Shown here: one piece after another, positions 37,441 through 49,049 of the stretch
Position numbering within the stretch: the stretch's first letter is position 1
Layout of the letters: each line of letters begins with the position of its first letter
NCBI GenBank assembly: GCA_025093555.1
Contig: JAIWNF010000050.1
Location: forward strand, 1-64,000
DNA: 64,000 nt
Origin: Circinella umbellata
Taxonomy: Eukaryota > Mucoromycota > Mucoromycetes > Mucorales > Lichtheimiaceae
Direction of reading: 5' to 3'
Position numbers and translations under genes: made by a program
Notes under the pieces: model-generated
What the model saw: only the letters and a program-made list of their open reading frames with translations
What the model was told of the DNA's origin: nothing
The model's database searches: none

Positions 37441-37794
37441 TTATGGAGTTGATGGTGGTGGGGCTATTGTATCGACAGGCTGTGGAATCGGGTGATGTTC
37501 TAACCAAAGTACGAAATCGTTGTTGGTTTTTTTGTTGATAATTGGATCAGGTTCAAATATGTCATTTCCATGACAAAGTGCGTCAATATCGAACATGAGT
37601 TGGGTGAGTTGGTTCCATAAATTGATCCAATAGCGTCGTTTATTAGGGTTGCGAGGTCGGCTTTTTGGTAATGCATTCAATTTGAATGATATCGGATCAA
37701 GAACTACATAAGGAACTTTGAGACGCTTATGAGCATTGAGACAGTATATAACATGTTGCCGTGAAAGGTGATTATCCGTCTGTCTGTCTGTCAC
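37441..37794 (-). CDS. Hypothetical protein, possible retroelement fragment
   Basis: A 117-codon frame starting MTDRQTDNHLSRQHVIYCLN and continuing SFKLNALPKSRPRNPNKRR, YWINLWNQLTQLMFDIDAL, ending in a Pro-rich tail (IPQPVDTIAPPPSTP). Codon use and composition look like real protein rather than a chance frame. The first residues come from a short ctgtctgtctgtc repeat, so the true start may be further upstream in a lost exon. I cannot assign it; the tail end of a retroelement polyprotein or a lineage-specific gene are both possible. The surrounding DNA holds no partner domains. Confidence 0.4.
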   Translation of the reverse strand: MTDRQTDNHLSRQHVIYCLNAHKRLKVPYVVLDPISFKLNALPKSRPRNPNKRRYWINLWNQLTQLMFDIDALCHGNDIFEPDPIINKKTNNDFVLWLEHHPIPQPVDTIAPPPSTP

Positions 37795-38219
37795 GTAACG
37801 CCTTCCTTTTATGGAAATGTGATGAATATTTATTCTAATGAATAAAAAAAAGACAGCAGCAAATCCTTTTGGCGAAAAGCATCAATCCTCAGAGTATAAG
37901 ACGCCGCGAAGTGTTTCTTTGAAACCCTTTCCATCTTTTCAAAAGTAATGTCGCAAATTAATGTCAAGTGAGTAAATTTTCAAAAAATCCGACAATTGAT
38001 TTCTGCGCATGGATAATAGGAGGCTCGTATAATATGAATGGGGCTTCTGAGCCAATAGAAATAAGTTTATTGAATAGCCAATCAAAAGTGATTTTGCTGA
38101 AAAAAAAAGTTTATTATTATTTCGCATAAAGCTTCGCTGCTTCACGCTCACAGTTAAACTAGTTACCACTTAGTAGTGAGAGATATATTAATTATAGTAT
38201 GCCTTATATTAGAAAATTA
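37795..38219. other. Gap with no gene recognised
   Basis: AT-rich sequence with short broken frames only. Confidence 0.5.
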
Positions 38220-38224
38220 GGCAA

Positions 38225-39585
38225 ATTTTGGTCCCCAATCTTTGACAGCAAAAACAGATTTTACAAAACATCCGAGTACCTATAAACTTACTATAACACC
38301 TGGAAAGACTTTTAGAATACGTATTAATAAAACAAAGGATTTTTATAACGAGCCAGTGGAATCACTACAGAAGAAGAGTCGTTGTTAACCAGCTCAAGAG
38401 CGTCACATCCAGAAGCAAAAAAAAAACACCTCCATCCCTAAAAATATCTTGTTCAGATAGCATAACAGTAATATCACAAGAGCTTAGTAGAAAATTACAT
38501 CTACAAACAGTATAAATCTGCTATACATTAGCACCCACTCATAATGCTACAATAGGCTATCCAAAAATATTATGTTTACTAGAAATAATAATAAACATTA
38601 GCAAAACAATGGTGCATCATATTTATTATTATTATTATCCGTTATCAGAGTAATGTAGAACAGAATAATACATAAACCTCTCGTCTTCTTTATCGCGTAA
38701 CAATATTTACTACAGGAGACCTACCACCTTTACACAAAGCTCAAGATCTGCAGAAGTGGAACGCGTACGCACGAAACAGGATGCTTTAAGTCCTGAAGTA
38801 TATGGTCCTCAATCGATTGTATATATTTTTAATCATATGGATATGATTCAAGTTGTTCTTAATAATAATGATGGAAATGGACATCCATGTAAGTCATAAA
38901 ATTTATAACTATCATTTATATTTATAATAATATTTTTAATGACAACACTAATTATTTTTGTTTATCATAGTCCATTTACATGGTCATGTATTTCAAGTTG
39001 TTGCTAGAGGTGAAGGGTATTATGATGGTAACTCGTCTGTTCCCTTCGATACTACTAATCCTATACGTCGAGATACTATTCAAGTACCCGGAGAAGGTTT
39101 TGTGATTCTTTGTTTCCGTGCGGATAATCCTGGTGTTTGGGTAATTAAAAATGATAAAACTATACCAAATAAAAATAATAATAATAATAACTTAAATATT
39201 AATCAAGTTTATAACATTAATATTTAACAGTTCTTTCATTGTCATATTAAATGGCATCTGGAGTCTGGTCTTGCAGCAACATTTATTGAAGCACCTGATA
39301 TAGCTCAACAGCGTTTGAAATTACCATCTTCAATGAATGATATATGTAATGTGGGTGGCATTCCAACTTCAGGAAATGCAGCTGGTAATCAAGGGTTAGA
39401 TTTATCTGGTGTACCCAGTGGTATTACATTAATTTATGATGGATTCACTGCTCGAGGGAAAGGCGCTATGGCAGGTTGTATTATTGCTGCATTAATGGGT
39501 GTTGGTACTATTATTTAATTTGCTTATGCTGATCCACAAAAAAAAGCACGTTCAACTGCTGAAATTAAAAGTAGAACACAACACT
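38225..39585 (+). pseudogene. Ferroxidase-type multicopper oxidase (Fet3-like), 5' decayed
   Basis: The C-terminal cupredoxin domain is well preserved over three exons (~38715-38888, 38971-39140, 39231-39518). It reads LSPEVYGPQSIVYIFNH, the copper-ligand motif HPFHLHGH across an intron, GEGFVILCFRADNPGVW, then HCHIKWHLESGL with the T1 copper Cys and His. A membrane helix follows (GAMAGCIIAALMGVGTII), interrupted by TAA at 39516-39518. The frame continues FAYADPQKKARS and stops at 39583-39585. Upstream only scraps remain (YKLTITPGKTFRIRIN near 38270-38330), broken by stops, so domains 1-2 are lost. Family knowledge: Fet3 oxidises Fe(II) at the plasma membrane for uptake with Ftr1. No permease gene lies nearby. 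Confidence 0.8.
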
Positions 39586-42425
39586 AGTCAAAGTATTGTT
39601 ATTTTCTTTTCTCCTTTTGTACAAGTATGTAATATTAAACTCACCTCTTTTTATTTTGTAAGATAATAAATATATAAATGCGTATATAGTACCTTTTTAA
39701 AGAAAGATTTGTTTTCTTTCATTATAATCCGTGCTCGTATTATAATCACTATGATATGTTTTTTCTTTTTTTTTATAATGTACGTACTACTAAGTATGAT
39801 ATTTAAGTTAGAGAAAGTAAATAAAACAGTAATGTTATTTTATAAATTTATGGTTGACCTGTGCTATTTTGATTTCTATAATTTTAATGGAAAAAAAGCA
39901 ATTCTTAATTTTGTTATTGAATCAAGTTCTTTTTTCTTGTTCATACGTCGTACATAGTTGATAATTTATATTTATTGAAAATATGGAAGACTCGTGATTC
40001 CTTTGCCTATAGGCCTGTGTGAGGTGTACGATAGAATAATAGTTTAATCCAACAATACGTAAAAAATATAATAAAACTCTATGTACGAGTTGGTCTATTG
40101 AATATAAATTGTTTATTATGACGGATTATCTATGATATGCCATCTGAAGAATGTTATCTAAAAGGTATGATAATCTTGTTCTTAAAAAGATCCTTTTTAG
40201 TTTTATCAGGGGTGGATCCCTTGAAATCCTTGGTATTTTTGCATTCTTAACTCCAGGACACTACAATGTGGTCACTTCCTTGAGGTTCGTTAAATGTAAG
40301 AAGAAATGTATACATAGAGAGCAAAAGAAAAAAACAAAAGGTAGAGGAGACTAAGAGTTATTTAGGGTACTCGTGTTCGATTAGCCTATCTATCAAATGG
40401 TTGTGCTATATTTGCTGCTCGCAAAACAAGTTGGTTTCACATCACATCCCAGGTTTATGTGTCTGTCATAAATGCACTCACCAACTTTCTGTTTGTTTCT
40501 TAGAATACCAACATCGACTACTCTGGCTTTAAGGTTGGCAAACTGGGAAGTTGCAAACATTGTATTTATGCTGAATAATGGCGTGATGCTGAAACAATGA
40601 CTCTCCTCTGCGTGTGTGTTTTATTCTGTTTTCAACGCGCGCTGAACGCCACTGTACTGAACAAAAAGTTGGTTCCATTGTATCACTTGAAACAATTGAG
40701 TGCAATAATCTCGATCATTTTAAAGTAATTGATCGCTTGTTTGTCAAACACTCATCTTATTGACTGAAATTACCATAAAACTTCAAAAATGATTATTTAT
40801 AAAGGTAGCTTGAAAAATGTCTTTTCGCTCAACAATTTTCATTGTCTTTTTATTTTTAGTTCTGCACTGTCTTTATTAGCGCAAGACCCTTGTTTATTAC
40901 AGCTTTCGATGCTCCAACGGGGGAAGGGGTTCCTTGGTAGGATACATTCAACACTTCAGAGTGTGTTGTTGAACTTAAATGATTACAAATGTTAAGATAA
41001 AAAAAAATACGTAAGCTGTAAAACTGTTATTGGGAGTACAACCACTTGTCAGATTATATTTTACGTTCTCGAGACAGTAATTTTGTTGAGAAGATCATTT
41101 GGGATAGGGGTGACAATTTGAATGTAAAAAGGCAAGAGTCTCATGATTCGTAAAGTGATTACCGTATTTATATATTAAAGGCATGCAAAGAATTTATTTT
41201 ACCTTGTGATAGAGAAGAGAAGATTTCAAATTTTTTTAAAGATCCGTTCGATAAGGGGTTAATTTTACAGGGTCCAGTATTACTAATATGACTTGAATAA
41301 TGTTTCATATTTATATCTCCAACTCCTTCCCCCTTCCTATACTTTTATACATTTACTACTTTATTGTAAAAAAAAAGAGATTAGATTTATATTATTACTC
41401 GTCCCGAACAACAAACAACCATATCTATTCTTTAAAGTACCTTTCTTCCTCTCTTATGTTAAAGTTTATCTTATCAAAAAATATAAATGTACTCAAAAAA
41501 AAAACTATTTTTACATAATAAATAAATATCGTATCACAATCAATAAATAAAAAAAAAACTTATTTACGTATTATTGGGTAAACGTAAATTTTTAGTTTGC
41601 ACTTTATTTTTTCACTCAATTGAAAAACATGATCAAAAACTATTTTTCGTTACCAAAAAAAACTATATATATAATCCAATTATGTATTCTTTCCAGGGTC
41701 CAATCTAATTGTTTTTACCTTTTTTTGTTGTTTTTTAGGGTCCCCGGTTTTGGAAAAAAGGGTTCAGATTACGTAAGAGTAAACCTTTCTATTTCTCAAA
41801 AAAAAAAGGGGACCCTGAAAGATGACAAAGACCTTTTTTAATTATTATCTAAAAATATGTCACATTTTATAATCAAAATCATTTTTTCACGAATCCCCTT
41901 TTTTTTTGTTTATTTATCTTTAAAGAACAAAGATGAGATGCGGGTCCTCAATATAAAGAAGTTGAAAGGAAATCCCCGCTTTTTTCTTATTTAAACGGGA
42001 TTTCTCTTGCTGAGTTTTTATACTGAAAAGGGTTTTCTTTCAGGGTCATTTCTTTATTGTATTTTCCGATCTCTTTATTAGACTCTCTCTCTCTCCATTC
42101 CCGAAACATTTTATATATAACCTTTTTTCTTCCCTTCCCTCTCCCCCCCACCCCCATTTATAAATTTTCCCTTTTTTTCTCATAAAGAAAAAAAAAAGAA
42201 TATAAGGGAAAAAAAAAAGGACCCGCCAAAAAAAAAAGTCTTTCTCTCTCTCTCTTTTTCTTTTCTAAAAAAAACCCCCACACATCCATTCCTCTCCCTT
42301 TTTTACTATTCTTCAATTCACACTTTTATATATCATATACACATCATCCTCTCTCTTCCCCTCACTTGTTTCAACTATCATACTATATTTTTATTTTATT
42401 TTTCCCTTTTGTGACTTTTAAAAAA
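39586..42425. other. Intergenic region with decayed exons, then hexokinase promoter
   Basis: Around 40360-40720 two splice-flanked scraps look once-coding (VRLAYLSNGCAIFAARKTS; GFKVGKLGSCKHCIYAE followed by a stop), but no full gene can be built. 41900-42425 is a pyrimidine-rich promoter/leader upstream of hexokinase with long CT tracts. Confidence 0.5.
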
Positions 42426-44001
42426 ATGACGGATGCATTGTTTCAAAACTTAGAGCAAGAGTTTCTTTTATCCAAAGAAAAATTGGCTCCTATCATTCAT
42501 GGTTTTGTTAATGAATTTCAACATGGTCTTAAAACCCCTTCCAGGGGTCTTGCTACTATGATTCCTTCATTTGTAACCAAATTACCTAATGGAAACGAAA
42601 CAGGGTCTTTTTTATCGCTTGACTTGGGTGGAACCAACTTACGCATCTCGGCTGTTGAATTATTGGGTAATGGTCAAGTCCACGTGTTAGAATTAAAACG
42701 ATCCCCTTCACAAGAATTGAAAACAGGTTCAGGAGCGGCATTCTTTGATTGGATTGCAGATGCTGTTCATGAATTAATTACTGTGAAAGCCAAACACCTA
42801 TTTACAAAAACACAAATACAAGGTGAAGACACTTTATCATTAGGTGTCTGTTGGAGTTTTCCTGTTGAGTAAGTTTTATACAAAAGTTGATTTGGGGGGA
42901 AAGGGGAAGGGGAGGAGAAAAAACTTGTTTTTATTTTTTTTTGGGAGGAAACTCACACATAAGTATAGTCAATCAGGTGTAGATAAAGGTTTAATTCTTC
43001 GTATGGGTAAAGGTTTTACATTACAAGATACGGAAGGTCATGATTTAGCTGATATGTTTCATCAAGCTTTTCATCGTAAGGTAACTTTATTTTGTCTATT
43101 TTTTTTGTGTGGTGGGAAAAAAAAGTAACTTTTTTTTTCTGATCTGACATAAATTATTTTGGGAAAATAGTCTTTAAACGTAAAAGTCACTGCCATTCTT
43201 AATGATACAGTGGGTACTTTAGTAGCTCACGCTTACAGTAATCCAAAAGTACGTATTGGTCTTATTTACGCTACGGGTATAAATGGTGCTTATCCAGAAA
43301 AAGTAGAAGCTATTGAAAAATTGGATCCTGATTTACGAGCCAACTATTTACCAGGCACAGAAATGCTTGTCAATACAGAAATCGATATTTTTGGAAATGA
43401 AAGTTATTTACCCTTGACCAAATATGATTTAATATTGGATGCAAGTCATACTCAACCTAAATTTCAAATTTATGAAAAAATGATGTCAGGTGCTTATTTA
43501 GGTGAATTGGTTCGTTTGATCGTCCTTGATTTTATCAAGGCCGATTTATTATTTAATGGTATCATCCCTGAAGGTTTAGAAGAAACATGGTCTTTTCCAA
43601 CAGCTTATATGAGTGCATTGGAAACAGAAGCAGCCAAACATACACTCAATCATGAAAAAGGGATTGAAATCCTGAGTAATTTTCATTTTTTACATATGCC
43701 TACCACTCAAGATATGGCGATCCTTACCCGTATTTGTCGTATTGTTGCTACTCGAAGTGCTTATTTAGCATCCGTAGCTATTATATCCATGATTCAACAA
43801 CAACACTTATTGGATCAACCTGAAATTGTGGTTGGTATTACAGGATCTACTTATGAATTTTATCCTCACATGGCAGATCGTTTACAAGGTGCTTTGAGAG
43901 AATGGTTTGGTGATGATATTACTAATAAGATTAAATTGGAAATTGCTAGAGATGGTGGAAGTATTGGTGGTGCTTTAATTGCAATGCTTTGTCGTGATTA
44001 A
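42426..44001 (+). CDS. Hexokinase
   Basis: Three exons (42426-42868, 42969-43080, 43171-44001) encode 461 residues, a normal fungal single-unit hexokinase length. The in-frame ATG at 42366 would add 20 hydrophobic residues from the leader; MTDALFQNLE at 42426 is the better start. Motifs: phosphate-1 loop LDLGGTN (65-71), sugar-binding WSFPVDQSGVDKG across intron 1, catalytic Asp197 in NDTVGTL, MLVNTEIDIFGN, SGAYLGELVRL, adenosine motif GITGSTYEFYPH and the C-terminal ARDGGSIGGALIAM. It phosphorylates glucose and related hexoses with ATP in the cytosol. The ATGINGAYPEK loop deviates mildly from the usual GTGxNxxY. The gene looks functional. Confidence 0.95.
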
Positions 44002-44515
44002 ATGTTTCGTCCCCCCTGCCTCCCTTCCCCCCTATTTTCTTTATCCTCAAATTTTACCCAGAAGACGTTTTTTCATGTTTTTTCTTACCTTCCATACGTT
44101 ATTTCTCTTTCTTATTTGTTTCTATTTTTATTTACATCAGTTCTTTTCCTGCTTTCTTTTTTCTTTTCATTTATTTATTTATTGTTATTGTTGTAGTACG
44201 TAGTTGTAGATAAAAAAAAATTACACACAACCAATTTCATTTGCCTTTTTTTTATAACTACATTGATGAATCATTTATACTCTATTTTTTTCTTTTTCAA
44301 AAGGACAAGATATAACTGTTCTCACATTAAATAAAGTAACCAATAGATGATTTATGTATTATTAATAAAAATCAAATATCATAAAAAAAAGAACTACAAC
44401 TACAAGTCTATACATGTTGAAAATCAAAATAACAGAAAAAACCAAAAGTAAAGTCTCTCTCTCTGTGTGTGTGTGCGTATGGGTATATTCAAGGTGTATT
44501 AAGGGGTGGGGGAGA
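44002..44515. other. Convergent 3' region
   Basis: T-rich 3' flank of hexokinase and 3' flank of the converging WD40 gene, with a short TG repeat at about 44461-44476. No gene. Confidence 0.7.
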
Positions 44516-47147
44516 TTATGATTTGGATCGACCTGTAGAAGAAAATAAATGTCCTATATGAGGCCTTGTTTTTGATTTTGAAGATTCATTCGATTTATGA
44601 GACATGGAACTGGATGGAGGTTGTACAAAATAATCAAAACTATTACTTTTACGATGATGTAAGTTCTTTACTTTTTTTTGTTTATGTAAAAGTACTTCAT
44701 CATAAACACCTGTATCCATACGCCAAACTTTAATACAACCTGTGTCATTGGCAGAAACAATAATATGTCCATCTGGATAACTGTACATATCACGTATTTC
44801 ATTCCATCCATCCTCATCTTCTTGATCATTCTTTCTTTTTTCTATTGAATCTTCTTCTTCTTGTTCATCACCACTACTCAATGGATCTTCTGTTGTATGC
44901 ATAAAAAATAATCGATGATTACTTCCAAAATCATTACCAGAGAAAGAACGTCGCATTAATAAAACTTCTTCTTGATTTTTCGCTTTCCATTGTCGTTGAC
45001 GAAGATCTTCAAGTGCTGGATCAATAGGGGTATGATTATAAATGGTATCATATCCTGATTTTGCTAATGCTTGTCGTGTACGTACAGGTGCAAATGTGGC
45101 TGCTGTAGCAATATGTTGATGTGCTTCAAAATATTCACTGTGAGAACGTAATCTATCCCCTTGTTTTTCACTATTACGTTTAAGCCAGCCAGGTACACGT
45201 GTTGAACTAGAAGGTGGGGTTCCATAATGTTGTGTTGTAGTTGTATTATTACTAGTATTATAATGAATACTGCTATTACTTGGTTTCAGAAGATGATCAT
45301 CATCTGTATTGAATTGACCTAATGCTACTTCGGTTCCTTGCCAATGATGAAATGGAGAATAAGTAATGGGTTCTGTTACCCAGATATATACACTACCATC
45401 TTCAGAACCACATACAATATTTCTTCCATCATCACTGTACATATGAATAATATTCTTTTAGTATGATACTTCAAAATGCAAACTCTAAAACTAACACACA
45501 TACAAAATCAATTACCTAAATGTAGCACGGATTTGCATTGAATGATTTTGTGCTCCTTTATATTTATACATTAAACTTTTATCTCGCATATTATATAATC
45601 TTGCTCTTGAATCATTACTTGTAATAAGCATTTTTTCTTCCCCTGGAAGCATACCTGGCATAGCTTCAATACCAGTAATTTTACGTCCCTTTTTAGATGT
45701 ACGTTTACTAAAACGTATATTAATTTGTGTATTATATCGAAGTCCTTGTGTTTCATAAAAAAAACATTGACCAATATGTGATCCAGCACATGCTGTTTTT
45801 CCATCCAATGTAAATCCAACAGCTGTAATCATATTTCCATTGGATACTTCATTCCAAAAGGATACTTTTTTATCAGCCACACTCCAAAGACGTAATCGAC
45901 TATCCAATGATCCAGATAAAAAAAACCGATCATCCTTTAGAAAGCATATATATTAATTCAATGAATGAAAGGAGGGGAGGGACTGGAGTAATATATAACA
46001 GAAGTGAATTAATAGAAAAATTACCTTTGGATGAAAACACACTGAAGTAACAATATCCAAATGTGGAAATACTCCTAAACATTCTTCTCTAGATACATGC
46101 CATAATCTTACAGTTTTATCCATGGATGCTGATACGATAAAATTATTCTATAAAATGTAAATTAATAAACCAATCAATTAATCAATAAAAAAATGAACCT
46201 TCTATATAAATAGATTTACCTTTGACCAACTAATATCTAAAATATCTGCTGCATGACCACGATATTCACGGAAAGGTACATCTTCAAATACATGAATGGT
46301 TTCTTTTTCATCATCCTCTACTTCATTATCATCGTCTTCTTTATCTCTGTGAGAATGAGATTCGTGATCTAATACTTTCCATACATGAATATTACAAAAT
46401 TGTCCTGCTGTAGCCATATATTTTCCATCTTTACTAAACATCATGGTCCATGTAGCTCCATGAGCAAAACTTTGACTGTGAGAATGTTCTTGTAATGTAT
46501 CATGAGAAGGTCGTCTTGTTTGATTATTATTTGTTGTCCTTGGTAATAAAGTTAATGTTTGTGCTAAACATAATCGAGAAAGGTCATGACTCGCTTTATT
46601 TTTGGATTTCACCTATACATCATCATCATCATTATTATTAACTATTATTTTTAGTGATGTTTTAAAATTCATCCTATACACACACACATTTTATGTATTC
46701 TAAACTTTTCAATTTAATCCTTTTGTATATTTACCTTGACAGGCAATCCGGTATGAGGAGCATGATCACGTAAATTGACAAGCGTATTTGGCATTTGTAA
46801 TATTCCTGATCGATTCGATTCTGTACTATTTCTAGCTGCGGTCGATTCGGAGGATGATGTAGATTCTGTTGTATGTTCAGATAAATGATCATCATCATCT
46901 ATTAATTGATTCATTATATCACGATGATGATGATGCTCTTCTTCTTCTTCTTCTCTATTATTGGATTCATTTGTTTTTTTACGTCGACGAAGCCCAATTC
47001 TTTCCAAAAAACTTTTTTTCCCTTTTTTGTCACTAAAACTACTATAAAGTTTTTTAATTATATATACATTGCTTATCTGTATCTATGTATCCAAAAATAA
47101 AGAAGAATATTTACCTTGCATTAAATTGTTCATTAGAACGAGACTCG

Positions 47148-47186
<39 letters not shown>

Positions 47187-47768
47187 TTCTTATTTCCGAC
47201 AGAACTGACTATATTAAGTATACTTTTTTGAGATCGAAGTGTACGATGTGATTGTGATGGTATTTCTAATGGATGTTGTTGTCTTGGTGTCTCACTGGAT
47301 TGTGATGTTTGAATAATATTTTTTGATCCAATACTAACATTGTCGTTATTATTTATTTTGTTGCTACTGGTATTCTCACTAAAAAAAAAAAGAAAGAAAA
47401 GTTTATTTCCATTGAATATGTTAAAAAAGAGATGATAAAAAATAAATATTACATATATAGATATGTATATATATATATATATATTTATTTTAATTTTTTT
47501 TTAGAAAAACATACATACGACTTTCAGACGTTCGCCAATCAGAACCTACTGTTATTGAATTACGATGCACTTTTCTTATCAATGGTGTATTATTATTATT
47601 CATATTATCTCCATTTATATTGTTTCGAATAGCGCTATTATTATTTATCACGTCGTCGTTGTCGTTATGCAACTGTTTTGTCGTTATTGAATTTTTTAAA
47701 ACGGATGTAACTATCGCTGTATCATTACTTCCATCATAAAGCGTGTCATCATTAGAACTATTCTCCAT
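44516..47768 (-). CDS. WD40-repeat protein, WDR44/Dgr2-Laf1-like
   Basis: Seven minus-strand exons (47515-47768, 47115-47378, 46735-47041, 46220-46612, 46025-46147, 45516-45934, 44516-45434) give 892 residues with phase kept. Residues 1-~275 are low-complexity, including an 11-Thr run from (GTA)n. WD blades start in exon 4: [18 protein letters not shown], then [67 protein letters not shown] and [18 protein letters not shown] last blade, [19 protein letters not shown], is separated by a ~170-residue polar insertion. The blade order matches human WDR44 (Rab11-binding) and yeast YKL121W/YMR102C. Role inferred: a membrane-traffic scaffold. For exon 1 I chose the second of two overlapping GTATGT donors because only it keeps the frame. 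Confidence 0.87.
47149..47185. repeat. (GTA)n microsatellite within the WD40 gene
   Basis: About twelve trinucleotides, read on the minus strand as a run of Thr in the disordered N-terminal region. Confidence 0.9.
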
Positions 47769-48365
47769 ACTTTTGAAAAAAAAGGGGGAGAGAGGAAAAA
47801 AAAAAGCCCCAGTTATTAAAAAAGGAAAGCAAGCAAAAGGGAATTATTACAAGTTGTCTATTTTGTGTCACCCACAGTTTTTCCTTATATAGTTAATATG
47901 GAATGTAATAATATCCTGGGTTTCTTTGACATCCTTATTGTTAACACTTTAAAAAATACGTAATCTCTGAGAGGATTTATAATTATTATATATATTAGAC
48001 AAAGTATGTATATGTTATAAGTTTAACATGATCATTGATAGATGTGCTATAATACACAATAAGAAGTAAAGATAAACAGAAGAGTTTATTACGTAATGGG
48101 GGGGGGATATTTTGATTACATAGTCGATTTAGGTTAACTAATAGTAGTACTTTATATAAAGAAGGTCATACAATATGGATGTCCAAAATGACATGAGTAA
48201 TTGGCTCTTTAAATCTTATCAGATAATAAAATAATCAAAACAAATAGTTACTTTGTATTTTATATAAGATTAAAGGTTGAACAAATAATAATAGGTAGTG
48301 TGTAAAGTAGTGTGTAAAATTATGGTAACATTTAGAAAGAAAGGTATATGAACAGGGAAATGATA
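47769..48365. other. Intergenic between WD40 and repeat-peptide genes
   Basis: Promoter side of the WD40 gene and 3' flank of the repeat-precursor gene; both are on the minus strand. No other feature. Confidence 0.6.
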
Positions 48366-49049
48366 CTAAGCTTCATTTCTTCCTTTATTCTCTTCTTCTT
48401 CGTTCTCTTCCTTTTCTTCTTCATTTTCGTCTTTTTCTTCTCTCTTATAAACACCACGTTTTCCTTTATCAGCTTCTTCTTCTTCGTTCTCTTCTTTCTC
48501 TTCTTCGTTTTCGTCTTTTTCTTCTCTCTTATAAACACCACGTTTTCCTTTATCAGCTTCTTCTTCTTCATTTTCTTCCTTTTCTTCTTCATTTTCGTCT
48601 TTTTCTTCTCTCTTATAAACACCACGCTTTCCTTTATCAGCTTCTTCTTCTTCATTTTCTTCCTTTTCTTCTTCATTTTCGTCTTTTTCGTCTCTCTTAT
48701 AAACACCACGTTTTCCTTTATCAGCTTCTTCTTCATTTTCTTCCTTTTCTTCTTCATTTTCGTCTTTTTCTTCTCTCTTATAAACACCACGTTTTCCTTT
48801 ATCAGCTTCTTCTTCTTCATTTTCTTCCTTTTCTTCTTCATTTTCGTCTTTTTCTTCTCTCTTTAGAAAACTAAGCTTATTTCTTTGAATAAATCTTATT
48901 CCCCTGGAAGCGTAGAGTGAATCAACAGAATAGGATCTTTTTGACATACTACGTTCTTCAATAGCTACAGCTGGATCGGCTTGAACAGTTATAGAAGCCA
49001 TAACAGCAACAGTGATAGCAGAAAGAGTTAAAAGGGTATTAAAACGCAT
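48366..49049 (-). CDS. Secreted Kex2-processed repeat-peptide precursor
   Basis: A single exon of 227 residues. I chose the start MRFNTLLTLS at 49049 because it gives a canonical signal peptide (hydrophobic core LLTLSAITVAVMASI, cleavage after VQA, residue ~24); an in-frame ATG at 49133 would bury it. A pro-segment follows with Lys-Arg pairs at 37-38 and 63-64. Then come six repeats of 24-28 residues (65-227). Each opens EEKDENEEEKEENEEEE, and five end ADKGKR-GVYKR, so each complete repeat carries two Kex2-type sites. Cleavage would release an acidic ~20-mer and the tripeptide GVY. The layout matches fungal kexin-processed peptides (KEPs), which include mating pheromones and dikaritin-type RiPP precursors. 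No UstY/DUF3328 gene is nearby. Confidence 0.75.
   Translation of the reverse strand: MRFNTLLTLSAITVAVMASITVQADPAVAIEERSMSKRSYSVDSLYASRGIRFIQRNKLSFLKREEKDENEEEKEENEEEEADKGKRGVYKREEKDENEEEKEENEEEADKGKRGVYKRDEKDENEEEKEENEEEEADKGKRGVYKREEKDENEEEKEENEEEEADKGKRGVYKREEKDENEEEKEENEEEEADKGKRGVYKREEKDENEEEKEENEEEENKGRNEA
48380..48860. repeat. Tandem repeat array, ~81-84 bp units
   Basis: The DNA behind the six peptide repeats. Units differ by only a few silent or single-codon changes (one unit has lost a Glu codon; one begins with Asp). Confidence 0.9.

Noticed and set aside
48380..48860. CRISPR-like repeat array
   Set aside because: The repeats are contiguous coding units in a eukaryotic gene with no spacers; the 16-bp array at 55275 is likewise a plain tandem repeat.
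48348..48866. Long plus-strand frame rich in Phe/Leu opposite the repeat precursor
   Set aside because: It is the antisense shadow of the Glu/Lys-rich repeats and lacks gene features.
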